Origin: Candidatus Propionivibrio dominans
GTDB lineage: Bacteria > Pseudomonadota > Gammaproteobacteria > Burkholderiales > Rhodocyclaceae
Assembly (NCBI GenBank): GCA_016709335.1
Contig: JADJNC010000020.1
Coordinates: 18,945-82,944, forward strand
Direction: 5' to 3'
Length of the DNA stretch: 64,000 bases
Both the position numbers and the translations under genes were made by a program. Numbering within the stretch: the first letter of the stretch is position 1; each line of letters opens with the position of its first letter. The notes under the pieces are model-generated. The model saw only the letters and a list, made by a program, of their open reading frames with translations, did no database searches and was not told the origin of the DNA. Below are positions 23,320-33,720 of the stretch, piece by piece.

Positions 23320-23348
23320 AGTATATCGTGAAACCACTGCCGTATAAA
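23320..23348 (-). promoter_or_regulatory. Candidate sigma-70 promoter of gltBD
   Basis: Minus-strand -10 TATACT (23320-23325) and -35 TTTATA (23343-23348) with a 17-base spacer, about 100 bases before the gltB start. The -10 is good, the -35 weak, which suits an activator-dependent promoter. Confidence 0.35.
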
Positions 23349-23389
23349 CTCCTGGGGCGCACCAACTCAGTCGTACAAACCATCAGGCC

Positions 23390-23404
23390 GCACCAAAACA
23401 GTGC
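23390..23404. promoter_or_regulatory. Candidate NtrC-type binding site upstream of gltB
   Basis: GCAC-N7-GTGC (GCACCAAAACAGTGC), matching the general GCAC-N7-GTGC form of NtrC sites. A second half-site GCACCAA lies at 23359-23365. It is about 170 bases upstream of gltB. I found no sigma-54 promoter, so the meaning is uncertain. Confidence 0.35.
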
Positions 23405-24057
23405 GCTTACCTTGCGCTGCCTGAAACTTCATTGCCGCAATCAATATCACCATCCAGCACAGACCATTCGGCCTGCCAAGCGCCATATCACTGTTCCCGC
23501 CATCCCGTAACTCTTCACTTTCTTAGTCGTTTTGGTTTCGCTCTAAGTTCATTTATCCCTTTCAAGCGAGGTTCCGCGCAACACCATCGGGTTTTCTCTC
23601 GTTATCCTTTGCGCTGTTCCCAGCACTATTCATGCCTATCTTTGCAAACCTGGCGCACCTAACTCTTCCGTAATTGCTCAAATCTCGGCCAGGGGATGAC
23701 TTTGCTCGCCCTGTTCGCTGATTTTGTCGCCCATATGCTGAAAATCTGGCTTTGCCGACGGGGGATTTTGCGTTTTCGCTGAAACATGGCAAGACTGCCC
23801 TTTTTTCAGCGTAGTCGGCATGGTAAAGTAGCGCTCCTGCCAACAGGCCAGGATTCAAAAGTAAAGCACTCTGGGTCGTTGCCAATATTAAAGGCACTAC
23901 GCAGAACAGCATTTCTTGCACTCGCTGGGTGGTTTTTTTTGGCTGCTTATTAATTGGTTAGTTGCAATTTCGCGTCAGCGGGGAAAGCGGTTGCGTGGGT
24001 TGCGTGCAATCCGGACCGTACTTTTTAATATTTACGAAACGAGTTATGGAGAAATTA

Positions 24058-25620
24058 ATGCCACTGACTATCGGAGTACCACGAGAGGTCTTTGCGGGCG
24101 AGAAGCGCGTTGCGAGCGTCCCCGAAGTTGTCGAGAAACTGATCAAGCTGGGTTTCAAGGTTGCCGTTGAATCAGGTGCCGGCGATGCGGCGAATTTCAG
24201 TGACGACGTCTACCGTAGCGCTGGCGCAGAGATCATTGTCGGGGCAGCCAAGCTGTGGGCGGCGTCCGATATGGTGTTCAAGGTGCGCGAACCAAGCGCG
24301 GACGAAGTCGGCTTGATGCATGCAGGGCAGACTTTGATCAGCTTCATCTGGCCGGCCCAGAACCCGGAATTGATGAAACAGCTGGCGGCCAAGAAAGTCA
24401 CCGTGCTGGCCATCGACTCGCTGCCTCGCACGCTGAGCCGCGCCCAGAAGATGGACGCATTGACCTCCATGGCCGGCATCACCGGCTACCGTGCGGTCAT
24501 CGAGGCCGCCAACGCCTTCGGCCGCTTTTTCAGCGGCCAGATCACCGCTGCGGGCAAGGTTCCGCCGGCCAAGGTCTTCATCGCCGGCGCCGGCGTGGCC
24601 GGCCTGGCGGCGATCGGCACTGCCGTCAGCCTGGGCGCCATCGTGCGCGCCAACGACACCCGTTCCGAGGTCGCCGACCAGGTGGTGTCGATGGGCGGCG
24701 AATTCGTGAAGGTCGATTATGAGGAAGAAGGCTCCGGCGGCGGCGGCTATGCCAAGGTGATGAGCGAGGGCTTCCAGACGGCCCAGCGCGAGATGTACGC
24801 CAAGCAGGCCAAGGAAGTGGACATTATCATCACCACCGCGCTGATTCCCGGCAAGCCCGCACCCAAGCTGATCACCGCCGAGATGGTGAAGAGCATGAAG
24901 CCGGGTAGCGTCATCGTTGACCTCGCGGCCGAGCGGGGAGGCAACTGCGAGTTGACCGAGCCCGGCCAGGTCGTGGTAAAGCACGGCGTGACCATCGTCG
25001 GCTACACCGACCTGCCCTCGCGCCTGGCCAAGCAATCGTCGACGCTGTATGGAACCAACCTGTTCCGCCTCACCGAGGAACTGTGCAAGACCAAGGACGG
25101 CATCATCGACGTTAACATGGAAGACGAAGCCATCCGCGGCCTGACCGTAATCAAGAATGGCGAAGTCACCTGGCCGCCCCCGGCGCCCAAGGTTGTCGCT
25201 GCGCCACCGGCAGCCAAGCCCGCGGCTTCGGCTCCGGCGCAGAAGAAGAGCGGCGGTCATGGCAAGGCCAGCGCCCCGGCATCGGCGACCAGTACCGCCG
25301 TCATGTTCCTGGTCGCCGCGGTTGTGTTCTGGTTCATCGGCTCCGGCGCTCCCCCAGCCTTCCTGGCGCACTTCACGGTGTTCGTGCTGGCCTGCTTCGT
25401 CGGCTACATGGTGGTATGGAACGTGACTCCGGCGCTGCATACACCACTTATGAGCGTCACCAACGCAATCAGCAGCATCATCGCCATCGGTGCCCTGGTC
25501 CAGGTCGGGCCGGAGGGCTGGATACGCTGGCTGGCTGTGGCGGCAATCGCGCTGACCGCGGTGAATATGTTCGGCGGCTTCGCCGTCACGCAGCGCATGC
25601 TGCAAATGTTCCGTAAATAA
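24058..25620 (+). CDS. pntA: NAD(P) transhydrogenase subunit alpha PntA
   Basis: Proton-pumping transhydrogenase: passes hydride from NADH to NADP+ at the inner membrane. 520 aa, fused form: NAD(H)-binding domain I ([19 protein letters not shown] start; [16 protein letters not shown] dinucleotide fold near 180) followed, after an Ala/Pro/Lys linker at about 390-420, by four membrane helices ([15 protein letters not shown] onward). The ATG at 24058 is chosen since GGAG precedes it and the family N-terminus follows. 12 bases separate it from pntB. With gltBD divergent next door, it may supply NADPH to glutamate synthase; this link is inference. Confidence 0.96.
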   Translation: MPLTIGVPREVFAGEKRVASVPEVVEKLIKLGFKVAVESGAGDAANFSDDVYRSAGAEIIVGAAKLWAASDMVFKVREPSADEVGLMHAGQTLISFIWPAQNPELMKQLAAKKVTVLAIDSLPRTLSRAQKMDALTSMAGITGYRAVIEAANAFGRFFSGQITAAGKVPPAKVFIAGAGVAGLAAIGTAVSLGAIVRANDTRSEVADQVVSMGGEFVKVDYEEEGSGGGGYAKVMSEGFQTAQREMYAKQAKEVDIIITTALIPGKPAPKLITAEMVKSMKPGSVIVDLAAERGGNCELTEPGQVVVKHGVTIVGYTDLPSRLAKQSSTLYGTNLFRLTEELCKTKDGIIDVNMEDEAIRGLTVIKNGEVTWPPPAPKVVAAPPAAKPAASAPAQKKSGGHGKASAPASATSTAVMFLVAAVVFWFIGSGAPPAFLAHFTVFVLACFVGYMVVWNVTPALHTPLMSVTNAISSIIAIGALVQVGPEGWIRWLAVAAIALTAVNMFGGFAVTQRMLQMFRK

Positions 25621-25632
25621 AGGGAGACACGA

Positions 25633-27045
25633 ATGTCTGCTAGTCTGGCCACCGTCTCCTATATTGGAGCAACTATCCTCTTCATCCTCAGCCTTGGCGG
25701 GCTGTCCAATCCCGAGACTTCGCGTCGCGGCAATCTGTACGGCATGATCGGTATGGCCATCGCCGTTCTGGCAACGGTCTTCGGACCGCGCGTAACCATG
25801 GCCGGCATTCCCTGGATCGTCGGCGCCATGGTCGCGGGCGGCGCGGTTGGTCTGTATGCCGCGCGCACCGTTAAAATGACCCAGATGCCGGAGCTGGTTG
25901 CGCTGATGCACAGTCTGGTGGGTCTTGCCGCAATGCTGGTCGGCTTCGCCAACTACATCGATCCGGCGGCTTCGGCGGGCCTCTCCGGCGCCGAAAAGAG
26001 CATCCACGAGATGGAGATCTACATCGGCATCCTGATCGGAGCCATCACTTTTTCCGGATCGGTCATCGCCTTCGGCAAGCTTTCCGGCAAGATCGGCGGC
26101 AACCCGATGCTGCTCCCCGCGCGCCACTGGATCAATCTAGCCGGTCTGCTGGTAGTGATCTGGTTCGGGCGTGAATTTCTCAACGCCCATTCCATCAGTG
26201 ACGGCATGACGCCGCTGATCGTGATGACGGTGATTGCTCTACTGTTCGGCATCCACATGGTGATGGCCATTGGTGGTGCGGACATGCCGGTGGTGGTCTC
26301 GATGCTCAACAGCTATTCCGGGTGGGCCGCGGCAGCCACCGGCTTCATGCTGAACAACGACCTGCTGATCGTCACCGGCGCGCTTGTCGGATCGAGCGGC
26401 GCGATCCTGTCGTACATCATGTGCGCGGCGATGAATCGCCACTTCATCAGCGTCATTGCGGGCGGCTTCGGCACCACCAGCGGCGCGACTCCAGTGGCGG
26501 GAGCGCAGCCGGCGGGCGAAGTGGTACCGATCAGCAGTGTCGACACGGCCGAGTTGCTGCGCGACGCCAAGAGCGTGATCATCGTTCCCGGCTACGGCAT
26601 GGCGGTGGCCCAGGCCCAGCACACGGTGTATGAGATTACCAAGCACCTGCGCGAGAAGGGTGTCAATATCCGCTTCGGCATCCATCCGGTGGCGGGACGC
26701 ATGCCTGGTCACATGAATGTGTTGCTGGCTGAAGCCAAGGTGCCTTACGACATCGTGATGGAAATGGACGAGCTCAACGACGACTTTCCGAGCACCGACG
26801 TGGCGATGGTGATCGGCGCCAACGACATCGTCAATCCCGGGGCGCAGGATGACCCGAACAGCCCGATCGCCGGCATGCCGGTACTCGAAGTGTGGAAGGC
26901 CAAGACCTCGATCGTGATGAAGCGCAGCATGGCTTCCGGCTATGCAGGCGTCGACAATCCGCTGTTCTACAAGGAGAATAACCGCATGCTCTTCGGCGAT
27001 GCCAAGAAAATGCTGGACGAAGTCCTGCTTGCTTTGAAAACCTGA
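25633..27045 (+). CDS. pntB: NAD(P) transhydrogenase subunit beta PntB
   Basis: 470 aa membrane subunit. The first 270 residues are a string of hydrophobic helices (proton channel, domain II). The C-terminal NADP(H)-binding domain III contains [16 protein letters not shown] and [21 protein letters not shown], both hallmarks, and ends with [22 protein letters not shown] precedes the ATG. Forms the pntAB operon. Confidence 0.97.
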   Translation: MSASLATVSYIGATILFILSLGGLSNPETSRRGNLYGMIGMAIAVLATVFGPRVTMAGIPWIVGAMVAGGAVGLYAARTVKMTQMPELVALMHSLVGLAAMLVGFANYIDPAASAGLSGAEKSIHEMEIYIGILIGAITFSGSVIAFGKLSGKIGGNPMLLPARHWINLAGLLVVIWFGREFLNAHSISDGMTPLIVMTVIALLFGIHMVMAIGGADMPVVVSMLNSYSGWAAAATGFMLNNDLLIVTGALVGSSGAILSYIMCAAMNRHFISVIAGGFGTTSGATPVAGAQPAGEVVPISSVDTAELLRDAKSVIIVPGYGMAVAQAQHTVYEITKHLREKGVNIRFGIHPVAGRMPGHMNVLLAEAKVPYDIVMEMDELNDDFPSTDVAMVIGANDIVNPGAQDDPNSPIAGMPVLEVWKAKTSIVMKRSMASGYAGVDNPLFYKENNRMLFGDAKKMLDEVLLALKT

Positions 27046-27080
27046 TTGTCGGTTACTACAATACTGTTTGACAGTCTGGA

Positions 27081-27106
27081 GCAACGCTCGCTAACGCGGG
27101 CGTTGC
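27081..27106 (+). terminator. Hairpin after pntAB, weak terminator
   Basis: Inverted repeat GCAACGC / GCGTTGC with a 12-base loop, 36 bases after the pntB stop. There is no T-run, so Rho-independent termination is doubtful. Confidence 0.35.
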
Positions 27107-27182
27107 CTAACATCCGGACTTGAGCATGACTTCCCCGAAAGGGCGAAGCAACCGGATCAAATAGCGCTATTCTGGGGGTGAC

Positions 27183-27644
27183 ATGGAGGTCAAGGAAGTA
27201 CTCAAGGTCAAGGGTTCTAAACTGTTTACAGTACATCCAGATTCACTTCTCTCCGAAGCAGTGATCATGATGGCCGAAAACGATATTGGCTCGGTGGTTG
27301 TAACGGATGGCGTCAAGCTGGTGGGCATCCTGACCTTCCGCGAGGTTCTGCTGGTTTTGGCCAAGCGCCAGACCGAACGCCGGGTTGGACCGACTCCACC
27401 CATTGCCGAAATACTGGTCAGCGAGGCCATGCATACCAACCCACCGACCACCGACCCCTCAATGGATCTCGATGAATTGCGTCGCCTGATGGTCAGCACA
27501 CATACCCGCTACGTACCGGTAATGGATGGCGACACCATGATCAGCGTCATATCCTTCCACGATGTCGCCAAAGCCGTACTGGAGGAACGCAACTTCGAGA
27601 ACAAACTGCTCAAGGCATATATCAAGGATTGGCCAGCGGAGTAA
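27183..27644 (+). CDS. CBS-domain-pair protein
   Basis: 153 aa protein consisting of two CBS domains (about 1-65, with LLSEAVIMMAENDIGSVVV; and 80-140, with LDELRRLMVSTHTRYVPVMD). CBS pairs bind adenine nucleotides and act as energy or redox sensors; no effector domain is attached. GGGGGTGAC before the ATG serves as ribosome site. Downstream of pntAB in the same direction but 137 bases away with a hairpin between, so probably its own unit. Confidence 0.85.
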   Translation: MEVKEVLKVKGSKLFTVHPDSLLSEAVIMMAENDIGSVVVTDGVKLVGILTFREVLLVLAKRQTERRVGPTPPIAEILVSEAMHTNPPTTDPSMDLDELRRLMVSTHTRYVPVMDGDTMISVISFHDVAKAVLEERNFENKLLKAYIKDWPAE

Positions 27645-27666
27645 TGAGAGCGATCCGCCCAGTTTG

Positions 27667-28782
27667 TCAGAATTCCCCAACCGCAAACAGGCGACGATGC
27701 TCCTTCATCGCGTAGCGGTCAGTCATCCCGGCAATGTAATCGGCTACCCTGCGCGGCTGATCACCATCCGACTGATACTGTAGCGGCAGCATGCGTGGAT
27801 CGGTGACGAAGGCCAGATATAAATCGTTGATGATTCGCCGCGCCTTGCTGGTCATGCGCAAGACCTGAAAATGTTGGTAGAGATGCTTGTGCAGGAAACG
27901 CTTCATCTCCCGTTGCGCTTCACGCAATTCATCCGAGAACGCGATTAACGGCACGCCGAGTCTGGCTTCGGCGAGATCTTTCGGTTTTTGTCGGGCCAGG
28001 TTAATAGCCGTCATTGCGATCAGATCGCACACCAGCACATTGATCATCCGGCGGATTGTTTCATGAATCAGCCGACGCCCGCCCAGGTTGGGATAAGCTG
28101 ATCTCAAGTCAGCCTCGTAACGCGCAAACAGACTGACATCCTGCAGTTGATCGAGCGAAATCAGCCCTGATCGCAATCCATCATCGATATCGTGGTTGTT
28201 GTAGGCAATTTCGTCGGCAAAATTGCATATTTGAGCTTCAAGCGAGGGTTGTGTGCGGTTTAGAAAGCGCTCGCCAATCTCTCCAAGCTGGCGTGCGTTT
28301 TCCAGAGAGCAATGTTTGACAATGCCTTCACGGGTTTCAAAACACAGATTGAGCCCGTCAAATTCAGCGTACCGCTCCTCAAGCAGATCAACGATACGCA
28401 GACTTTGCAGGTTGTGTTCAAAACCACCGTTACCACGCATGCAGTCATTGAGCGCATCCTGTCCGGCATGGCCGAACGGGGTGTGTCCCAGGTCGTGAGC
28501 AAGAGAAATGGCTTCCACAAGATCTTCATTGAGGCGCAGTGCACGGGCTATGGCTCTGGCGATCTGCGCCACCTCCAGGCTATGCGTCAAGCGTGTCCGG
28601 AAAAGGTCGCCCTCGTGGTTAACGAAAACCTGTGTCTTGTATTCAAGGCGTCGAAAGGCGGTTGAATGCACGATACGATCGCGATCGCGCTGAAATTCAT
28701 TGCGCTGCGAAGGGGGCTCTTCGGCGTGGCGACGACCCTTTGAGTTAGCCCCGGAAACGGCATAAGGTGCAAGTTCAGGCAT
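27667..28782 (-). CDS. dgt: Deoxyguanosinetriphosphate triphosphohydrolase (dGTPase family)
   Basis: HD-domain nucleotide hydrolase that releases triphosphate from dGTP or other dNTPs. The first metal ligand is in [15 protein letters not shown], the HD pair in [13 protein letters not shown], and the later Asp in [15 protein letters not shown], so the HD site is complete. The ATG at 28782 (MPELAPYAV) is preferred: it overlaps the aroB end by 8 bases, giving coupling, and 371 aa is typical of the short dGTPase type. The longer open frame to 28836 lies inside aroB. Confidence 0.93.
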   Translation of the reverse strand: MPELAPYAVSGANSKGRRHAEEPPSQRNEFQRDRDRIVHSTAFRRLEYKTQVFVNHEGDLFRTRLTHSLEVAQIARAIARALRLNEDLVEAISLAHDLGHTPFGHAGQDALNDCMRGNGGFEHNLQSLRIVDLLEERYAEFDGLNLCFETREGIVKHCSLENARQLGEIGERFLNRTQPSLEAQICNFADEIAYNNHDIDDGLRSGLISLDQLQDVSLFARYEADLRSAYPNLGGRRLIHETIRRMINVLVCDLIAMTAINLARQKPKDLAEARLGVPLIAFSDELREAQREMKRFLHKHLYQHFQVLRMTSKARRIINDLYLAFVTDPRMLPLQYQSDGDQPRRVADYIAGMTDRYAMKEHRRLFAVGEF

Positions 28783-29863
28783 GAGCGGAGCGTGCGGTAA
28801 TGGCCTGAGTAACTTCTTTCTGTGAAGCCGTATCATTCACCATCGCCTTACCAATCTGCCTGAACAGCACCAAACGCATCTTTCCATCCTTCACCTTCTT
28901 GTCATGCTGCATCAGTTCTAGATAACGCTCTGCACCCATTGCCGGGCCGAATACGGGCAAACCAGCGCGCACCAACAGCCTTTCTACCCGCACCACATCA
29001 ACCACATCAATCCAGCCGAGCCGGCATGACAGTTCAGCGGCCATCATGATACCCGCAGCCACGGCCTCACCGTGCAGCCATTCTCCGTAGCCCATACCGG
29101 TTTCGATCGCATGTCCGAAGGTGTGACCAAGATTGAGCAAAGCACGTTCGCCATTTTCATGCTCATCGGCAACAACAATTTCAGCCTTGTTCATGCACGA
29201 GCGGCAAATGGCATATTCAAGCGCCTTCGGCTCACGTGCCAGCAAGCGTTCCAGATGTAATTCAAGCCATTCAAGGAAAGGTAAATCACGGATCAATCCG
29301 TATTTGATGACCTCAGCCAGCCCAGCCCGCAGTTCGCGATCCGGCAACGTTTCCAGGACATCGGTATCGGCCAGCACCAGCCTTGGCTGATGGAACGCGC
29401 CGATCATGTTTTTGCCAAGCGGATGATTGATTGCCGTCTTGCCTCCGACCGACGAATCGACTTGCGCAAGCAGGGTTGTCGGAACCTGAATGAACGGCAT
29501 GCCACGCTGGTAACAGGCCGCTGCAAAACCGCTTAGATCACCAACAACACCGCCACCCAGGGCAATCAGCGTGGTTGAACGCTCGCTACGGCGCTCGAGC
29601 AGCACATCGAAAATCGTATTGAGTGTTTGCCAGTTCTTGAATTGCTCGCCATCGGGAAGAATGATCTCGGCCACCTCGATCCCGGCATCCCGCAACGAGC
29701 TTGCAAAGCGCTGCAGATACAGAGGTGCAACAATCGTATTTGTAACAACAGCAACTCTGGGTTGCAGAAGATAGGGCAGCAGCAGCCCACTGCGCTCGAG
29801 AATTCCCTGCCCGACATGGATCGGATAGGCACGTTCGCCCAACTCAACATTCAGCGTTTCCAT
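28775..29863 (-). CDS. aroB: 3-dehydroquinate synthase AroB
   Basis: Second step of the shikimate pathway, NAD- and Zn-dependent ring closure of DAHP. 362 aa. The NAD site [19 protein letters not shown] (about 103-121) and the family stretch [20 protein letters not shown] are intact; Zn ligands include the Glu in AEVIKYG and the His in [12 protein letters not shown]. Overlaps aroK upstream by 13 bases and dgt downstream by 8, so pilQ-aroK-aroB-dgt-type co-transcription is likely for aroK-aroB-dgt. Confidence 0.97.
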   Translation of the reverse strand: METLNVELGERAYPIHVGQGILERSGLLLPYLLQPRVAVVTNTIVAPLYLQRFASSLRDAGIEVAEIILPDGEQFKNWQTLNTIFDVLLERRSERSTTLIALGGGVVGDLSGFAAACYQRGMPFIQVPTTLLAQVDSSVGGKTAINHPLGKNMIGAFHQPRLVLADTDVLETLPDRELRAGLAEVIKYGLIRDLPFLEWLELHLERLLAREPKALEYAICRSCMNKAEIVVADEHENGERALLNLGHTFGHAIETGMGYGEWLHGEAVAAGIMMAAELSCRLGWIDVVDVVRVERLLVRAGLPVFGPAMGAERYLELMQHDKKVKDGKMRLVLFRQIGKAMVNDTASQKEVTQAITARSAHA

Positions 29864-30387
29864 TGTTCGCCGACTTCCTTGATCAGCAATTGCAGAATGC
29901 CCTGGGCATTGGTCCGGCTTCCATCAACAACCAGATCGGCTACTTCGCGATAGAGCGGATCGCGTTGCGAGTACAATTCCTTGAGCTTGAGAAGAGGATC
30001 GTCAACTTGCAGCAAGGGCCGGTTTCGATCATGGCGCGTACGTTCCCACAGGGTGTAAGGTGGCACGTCTAGATAAACGACAAAGCCACTCGCTCTCAAA
30101 TTGGCACGATTCTCGGACCGCAAAACAACCCCTCCGCCGGTCGCCACCACCTGCCCACTCAACCGTGAGAGGTCAGCAATCACCTGCGCTTCGCGCTTGC
30201 GAAAACCATCTTCACCTTCGATTTCAAAAACCGTAGGGATGCTGACGCCCGTACGCGCCTCGATTTCACGGTCTGTATCAACAAATTCGAGATCCAGTTG
30301 CCTGGCCAGCGAGCGGCCAATGGTCGTCTTGCCCGCCCCCATCAGGCCTACCAGATAGACGTTTTTTGTGCCGTATTGTTTATCCAC
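29851..30387 (-). CDS. aroK: Shikimate kinase AroK
   Basis: Phosphorylates shikimate with ATP. 178 aa. Walker A GLMGAGKT at 14-21, the shikimate-binding DTDREIE (about 38-44), FRKREA and GGGVV motifs, and the lid Arg in RPLLQVDDP are all present. First gene of the aroK-aroB-dgt set; a terminator (30437-30466) separates it from pilQ, so it may need its own promoter or read-through. Confidence 0.96.
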   Translation of the reverse strand: MDKQYGTKNVYLVGLMGAGKTTIGRSLARQLDLEFVDTDREIEARTGVSIPTVFEIEGEDGFRKREAQVIADLSRLSGQVVATGGGVVLRSENRANLRASGFVVYLDVPPYTLWERTRHDRNRPLLQVDDPLLKLKELYSQRDPLYREVADLVVDGSRTNAQGILQLLIKEVGEQWKR

Positions 30388-30436
30388 AACGCCATTCTAC
30401 CGTAGCGGCTATGCAACAATGGACATAAAAATGTCG

Positions 30437-30466
30437 AAAAAAAACCGGCAACCGCCGGTTTTTTTT
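30437..30466 (-). terminator. Rho-independent terminator of the pil operon
   Basis: Perfect inverted repeat: A8-CCGGC / GCCGG-T8 with a 4-base loop AACC, 12 bases after the pilQ stop on the minus strand. Being flanked by A's and T's it would work in both directions. Confidence 0.85.
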
Positions 30467-30477
30467 CCCTCGGAGAT

Positions 30478-32532
30478 TCATTGCACAGCGAGAGACTGTG
30501 CGACTATCTTCGGCGTGATGAAAATCAGCAACTCGGTTTTATCATCAATCCATTCCCTGTTCTTGAAAAGCCAGCCAATGTATGGGAGGTCACCGAAGAA
30601 CGGAATACGCTGCGTATTATCACGCGTTTCCTGAGTATAAATACCGCCAATGACGACGGTTCCCCCGTTTTCAACCAGCACCTCGGTCTTCACATGCTTG
30701 GTATCAATGGCAATGCCTGCGCCAGTCGACAAGCGGGTGTTCGGCGTATCCTTGTTCACATCCAGGGCCATTGTTATTCTGCCGTCCGGCGTGATCCCCG
30801 GCTTGACTTTCAATGACAGATTCGCCTTGCGGAAAGAAACACTGGTGGCGCCGGAGCTGGTCGCCTGCTGGTAAGGAATTTCTACGCCCTGCTCGATGAT
30901 GGCCTCAACCTGATTGGAGGTCATGACCCGCGGACTGGAAATAACCTTGCCCCGCCCATCGGCCTCCAGTGCCGAGATCTCGGCGGTCAGAAACTGGGTA
31001 AGCGCAGTGTTAAAAAGCAGCAAGGAAAATGTACCCGACTGTCCGGCGCGTGGAGTTGCAGGGAGGTTGACTGCCGAGTTCGTCAGAGAATTACCCCTGA
31101 TATTGTCATTAGCCACGCTAAAGGTGTTACCCGGTTGTACCTGCCTGAAGTTGAGGCGTATGCCGAGGTTCTTGGCAAAGCTGTCACCCGCCTCGACGAT
31201 TCGTGCTTCAATCATCACCTGCCGTACCGGCACGTCCACCTTGGCGATCATCTCTCTGACATCGTCAAGGCGACTTGGCGTGTCCTTGACGAACAACATG
31301 TTGGACCGATCATCCAGTAACGCACTGCCGCGTTTTGAGAGCAACGTTTGCTTTGGATCGACCAGGAGCTTCTGAACATCTGCACCCTTGATGTAGTTCA
31401 TCTGGAAACTTTCGGTGCGTAGGGGTTCCAGGTCGCTGATCTGCACCTTCGATTCAAACTCCAGCTTTTCCTTGGTAGCAATTTCTTCACGTGGCGCGAT
31501 CAGGATGACATTGCCGTTCTTGCGCATGTCGAGCCCTTTTTGCTGGAGAATGATATCCAGCGCCTGATCCCAGGGAACATCTTTCAAAATCAGTGTAATC
31601 GAACCACCGACCGAATCACTCACCACCATATTCATTCCGGTGAACTCGCCGATTACCTGCAACAAGCGGCGCACTTCGACGTTCTGGAAGTTCAGCGACA
31701 ACTTCTCACCCTGAAAACCGCCGCGCGAACCCTGTACCAGCTTGTTGGGGTTCTCGATAACCGGCTTCACCTCAATGACAAACCTGTTGTCGGACTGGTA
31801 GGCGTTATACTCCCACAATCCATGTGGGTTTATCGTCATGCGCGTATCAGCGCCCTGCTGAACAGTGTTCAACGAAACGACTGGTGTCGCGAAATCAGTG
31901 ACATCGAGGCGCTTGCGTAACGATTCCGGTACCGTCACCTTAACGAAATCAACGATCAGACTTTTCCCTTGCTGGCGAATGGTAATTCCTGCATTTGGGT
32001 CGCTAAGCTCAACGGTAATTACTCCATCACCGCTTTTGCCGCGCTGGAATCCTATATCCCGAATACTATTTGCGATCTGCGATGGGCGCGCCTGCGAGAA
32101 ATTCTCGGCACGAGCGACCAAATTACCCTTTAATGCAACGGGAACCAGAGTCAACAACAGGCTGTTGCCGTCGATTCTCGACTCATAAGTCATTGCCTGG
32201 TTAAGATTCAACACCAGGCGCGTTCTGCCTTCAGCCTGAACAAAATTGGCGCTCAGCAGATCACCTTCGTTAAATGTTTGACTAGACTTGCCCAAGCCGT
32301 TGATTGTATTCGCAAAATCAAGCGCAATACGCGCCGGTTTGGCAACACTGAACCCTGGGGGCAGTGCTGTCAAAGGCTCTGAGAACATGAGCTTGACATT
32401 AACTACCGGCCCCTGTTGCGCGACAGTAATCGATTGAAAAGAGTTTGGCTTGCTTTCCTGAGCATGAATGGCAGTAACCGCCAGCAAAAGCCCGCTGAAC
32501 AAGCTGAGCAGGTAGTATTTGATCTGTTTCAC
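30478..32532 (-). CDS. pilQ: Type IV pilus secretin PilQ
   Basis: Outer-membrane secretin pore for pilus fibre exit and DNA uptake. 684 aa. The signal peptide is at about 1-24 (LLAVTAIHAQ). AMIN-like peptidoglycan-binding repeats follow (about 30-250), then an STN/N0 domain (GEKLSLNFQNVEVRRLLQVI), an N1 domain and the secretin core ending in VKTEVLVENGGTVVIGGIY and TELLIFITPKI. The start is GTG at 32530-32532, overlapping the pilP stop (GTGA), with GGAGGGG upstream. Last gene of pilMNOPQ. Confidence 0.96.
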   Translation of the reverse strand: MKQIKYYLLSLFSGLLLAVTAIHAQESKPNSFQSITVAQQGPVVNVKLMFSEPLTALPPGFSVAKPARIALDFANTINGLGKSSQTFNEGDLLSANFVQAEGRTRLVLNLNQAMTYESRIDGNSLLLTLVPVALKGNLVARAENFSQARPSQIANSIRDIGFQRGKSGDGVITVELSDPNAGITIRQQGKSLIVDFVKVTVPESLRKRLDVTDFATPVVSLNTVQQGADTRMTINPHGLWEYNAYQSDNRFVIEVKPVIENPNKLVQGSRGGFQGEKLSLNFQNVEVRRLLQVIGEFTGMNMVVSDSVGGSITLILKDVPWDQALDIILQQKGLDMRKNGNVILIAPREEIATKEKLEFESKVQISDLEPLRTESFQMNYIKGADVQKLLVDPKQTLLSKRGSALLDDRSNMLFVKDTPSRLDDVREMIAKVDVPVRQVMIEARIVEAGDSFAKNLGIRLNFRQVQPGNTFSVANDNIRGNSLTNSAVNLPATPRAGQSGTFSLLLFNTALTQFLTAEISALEADGRGKVISSPRVMTSNQVEAIIEQGVEIPYQQATSSGATSVSFRKANLSLKVKPGITPDGRITMALDVNKDTPNTRLSTGAGIAIDTKHVKTEVLVENGGTVVIGGIYTQETRDNTQRIPFFGDLPYIGWLFKNREWIDDKTELLIFITPKIVAQSLAVQ

Positions 32533-33049
32533 TTTTTCCCCTCCTGACCCTGCAGCATAAGCGTACTTTCTTTTTCAACCCAGTCACCTGCCGAATCCTG
32601 AATGAGTTCCTTCAACGTCACTTCAGATTCCGAAATCTTGGTGATCACCCCGAAATTTTGACCCATATAATTCCCGACCCTCACCTGATACAAGGAGCCA
32701 TCAACCTGAATGATGGCAAACGAAACTTTTTCCTGGTCATCACGCCGACATATTTCAGCGACTCCAGCGGATAAGCCTCCAAAGGCTCCCGCGGTCGATT
32801 CATGTCCGGCTGCAAACCACCCCCACCACTCTTCTTCTGCTCGGAGCCAATCTTGGCCGGCTTGAAAGGATCGAGCAGGTTACCTGCGTCATAGGCCTCA
32901 GGCTCATAAGGCTTGACCTGGGGTAGCGGAGGAATTGTGCCTTTAATATCCTTGGAGACCCCATCCATCCACTGGCGCAGATCCTCATTATCACCCCCGG
33001 AACATGCCACCAGGGCGATGCTAGCCAGCGCGACCGCTAACTTTCTCAT
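32529..33049 (-). CDS. pilP: Pilus assembly lipoprotein PilP, with one frameshift
   Basis: Inner-membrane lipoprotein linking PilMNO to the PilQ secretin. The N-terminal lipobox is ASIALVAC (Cys16). The frame breaks at a 5-A run (minus strand, about 32727-32740): as read, it ends at 32681 after 122 aa, but one added A restores KKVSFAIIQVDGSLYQVRVG and continues to the stop at 32529-32531, overlapping the pilQ GTG and giving about 173 aa, the normal PilP length. The restored part (NYMGQNFGVITKISESEV) is the conserved PilP beta-domain. A homopolymer sequencing error is the likeliest cause. The start overlaps the pilO stop. Confidence 0.9.
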
Positions 33050-33720
33050 TTCTTTCCACCCTTGGCGGCTTGAGCCGCCTTCTTCTTGGCGGCCAATTCT
33101 TCATCGTCGAGATAGCGGAAGGTTTTTGTCACGGCGTCCATGACCAGACCACCATCCTTGGCCTGAGGATTAGTCGTAATGGCAATATTGTTCAAAGTCA
33201 CGATTCTCGACAGCCTGGCGATATCACCGGCAAAGGCGCCAAAGTCATGGTAACTTCCGGTCAGCTTCACATTGATCGGCAATTCGGCGTAGAAATCCTT
33301 GACGATCTCCTGACCTGGCTTGAAAAGCTCAAACTGCAAGCCTCGCCCCATCCCCGACTGGTTGATCTCGACCAGCAGGGATTCAACCTCCGACTTGTTG
33401 GGCAACTGTTTCAACAAAGCACCGAATGAGCGGTCAATCTCGGTCAATTGCTGGGTGTACAAATCGAGATTGACTGCCTGTGTCTTCTTGGCAACAAATT
33501 CGTCCCTGAGTTTTAACTCTTCCTGTTGCCGTGCCGCAAGTGCGTCCAGTTGCTCATTCCACAAAAACCACCAGCCGGCCAACAGAATCACGACAACCAG
33601 AACAAGCAATACTGCCACACGCGGCACGATGGGCCAGGTTCCGACATCCTTCGGGTTCAAGCTCCGGAAATCGTCAAGAACCGCCTTGAAATCAATTTTT
33701 GCAATGGCAGGCACTTTCAT
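33046..33720 (-). CDS. pilO: Pilus assembly protein PilO
   Basis: Inner-membrane alignment-complex protein. 224 aa: a short cytoplasmic N-terminus, one membrane helix (VAVLLVLVVVILLAGWWFLW, about 35-54), a coiled coil (about 58-105) and a ferredoxin-like periplasmic domain. A lysine-rich tail (KKKAAQAAKGGKK) ends it. Stop and start codons overlap with pilP and pilN (ATGA type). Confidence 0.94.
   Translation of the reverse strand: MKVPAIAKIDFKAVLDDFRSLNPKDVGTWPIVPRVAVLLVLVVVILLAGWWFLWNEQLDALAARQQEELKLRDEFVAKKTQAVNLDLYTQQLTEIDRSFGALLKQLPNKSEVESLLVEINQSGMGRGLQFELFKPGQEIVKDFYAELPINVKLTGSYHDFGAFAGDIARLSRIVTLNNIAITTNPQAKDGGLVMDAVTKTFRYLDDEELAAKKKAAQAAKGGKK

Larger units (their letters stand above)
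23220..24057. other. Divergent gltB/pntA intergenic region
   Basis: About 840 bases. The gltB-proximal part has a candidate promoter (23320-23348) and an NtrC-type site (23390-23404). The rest, 23450-24030, shows no gene I can support; the longest open frame (23562-23921, minus) has no ribosome site and no family resemblance. A T-rich run at 23933-23940 and an AT-rich patch at about 24020-24035 are probably part of the pntA promoter region. Confidence 0.5.

Noticed and set aside
23562..23921. 119-codon minus-strand open frame between gltB and pntA
   Set aside because: Neither ribosome site nor recognisable protein features; probably chance.
24172..26127. Minus-strand open frame of 651 codons
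   Set aside because: Antisense to pntA and pntB, His/Asp/Gly-rich shadow composition, no ribosome site.
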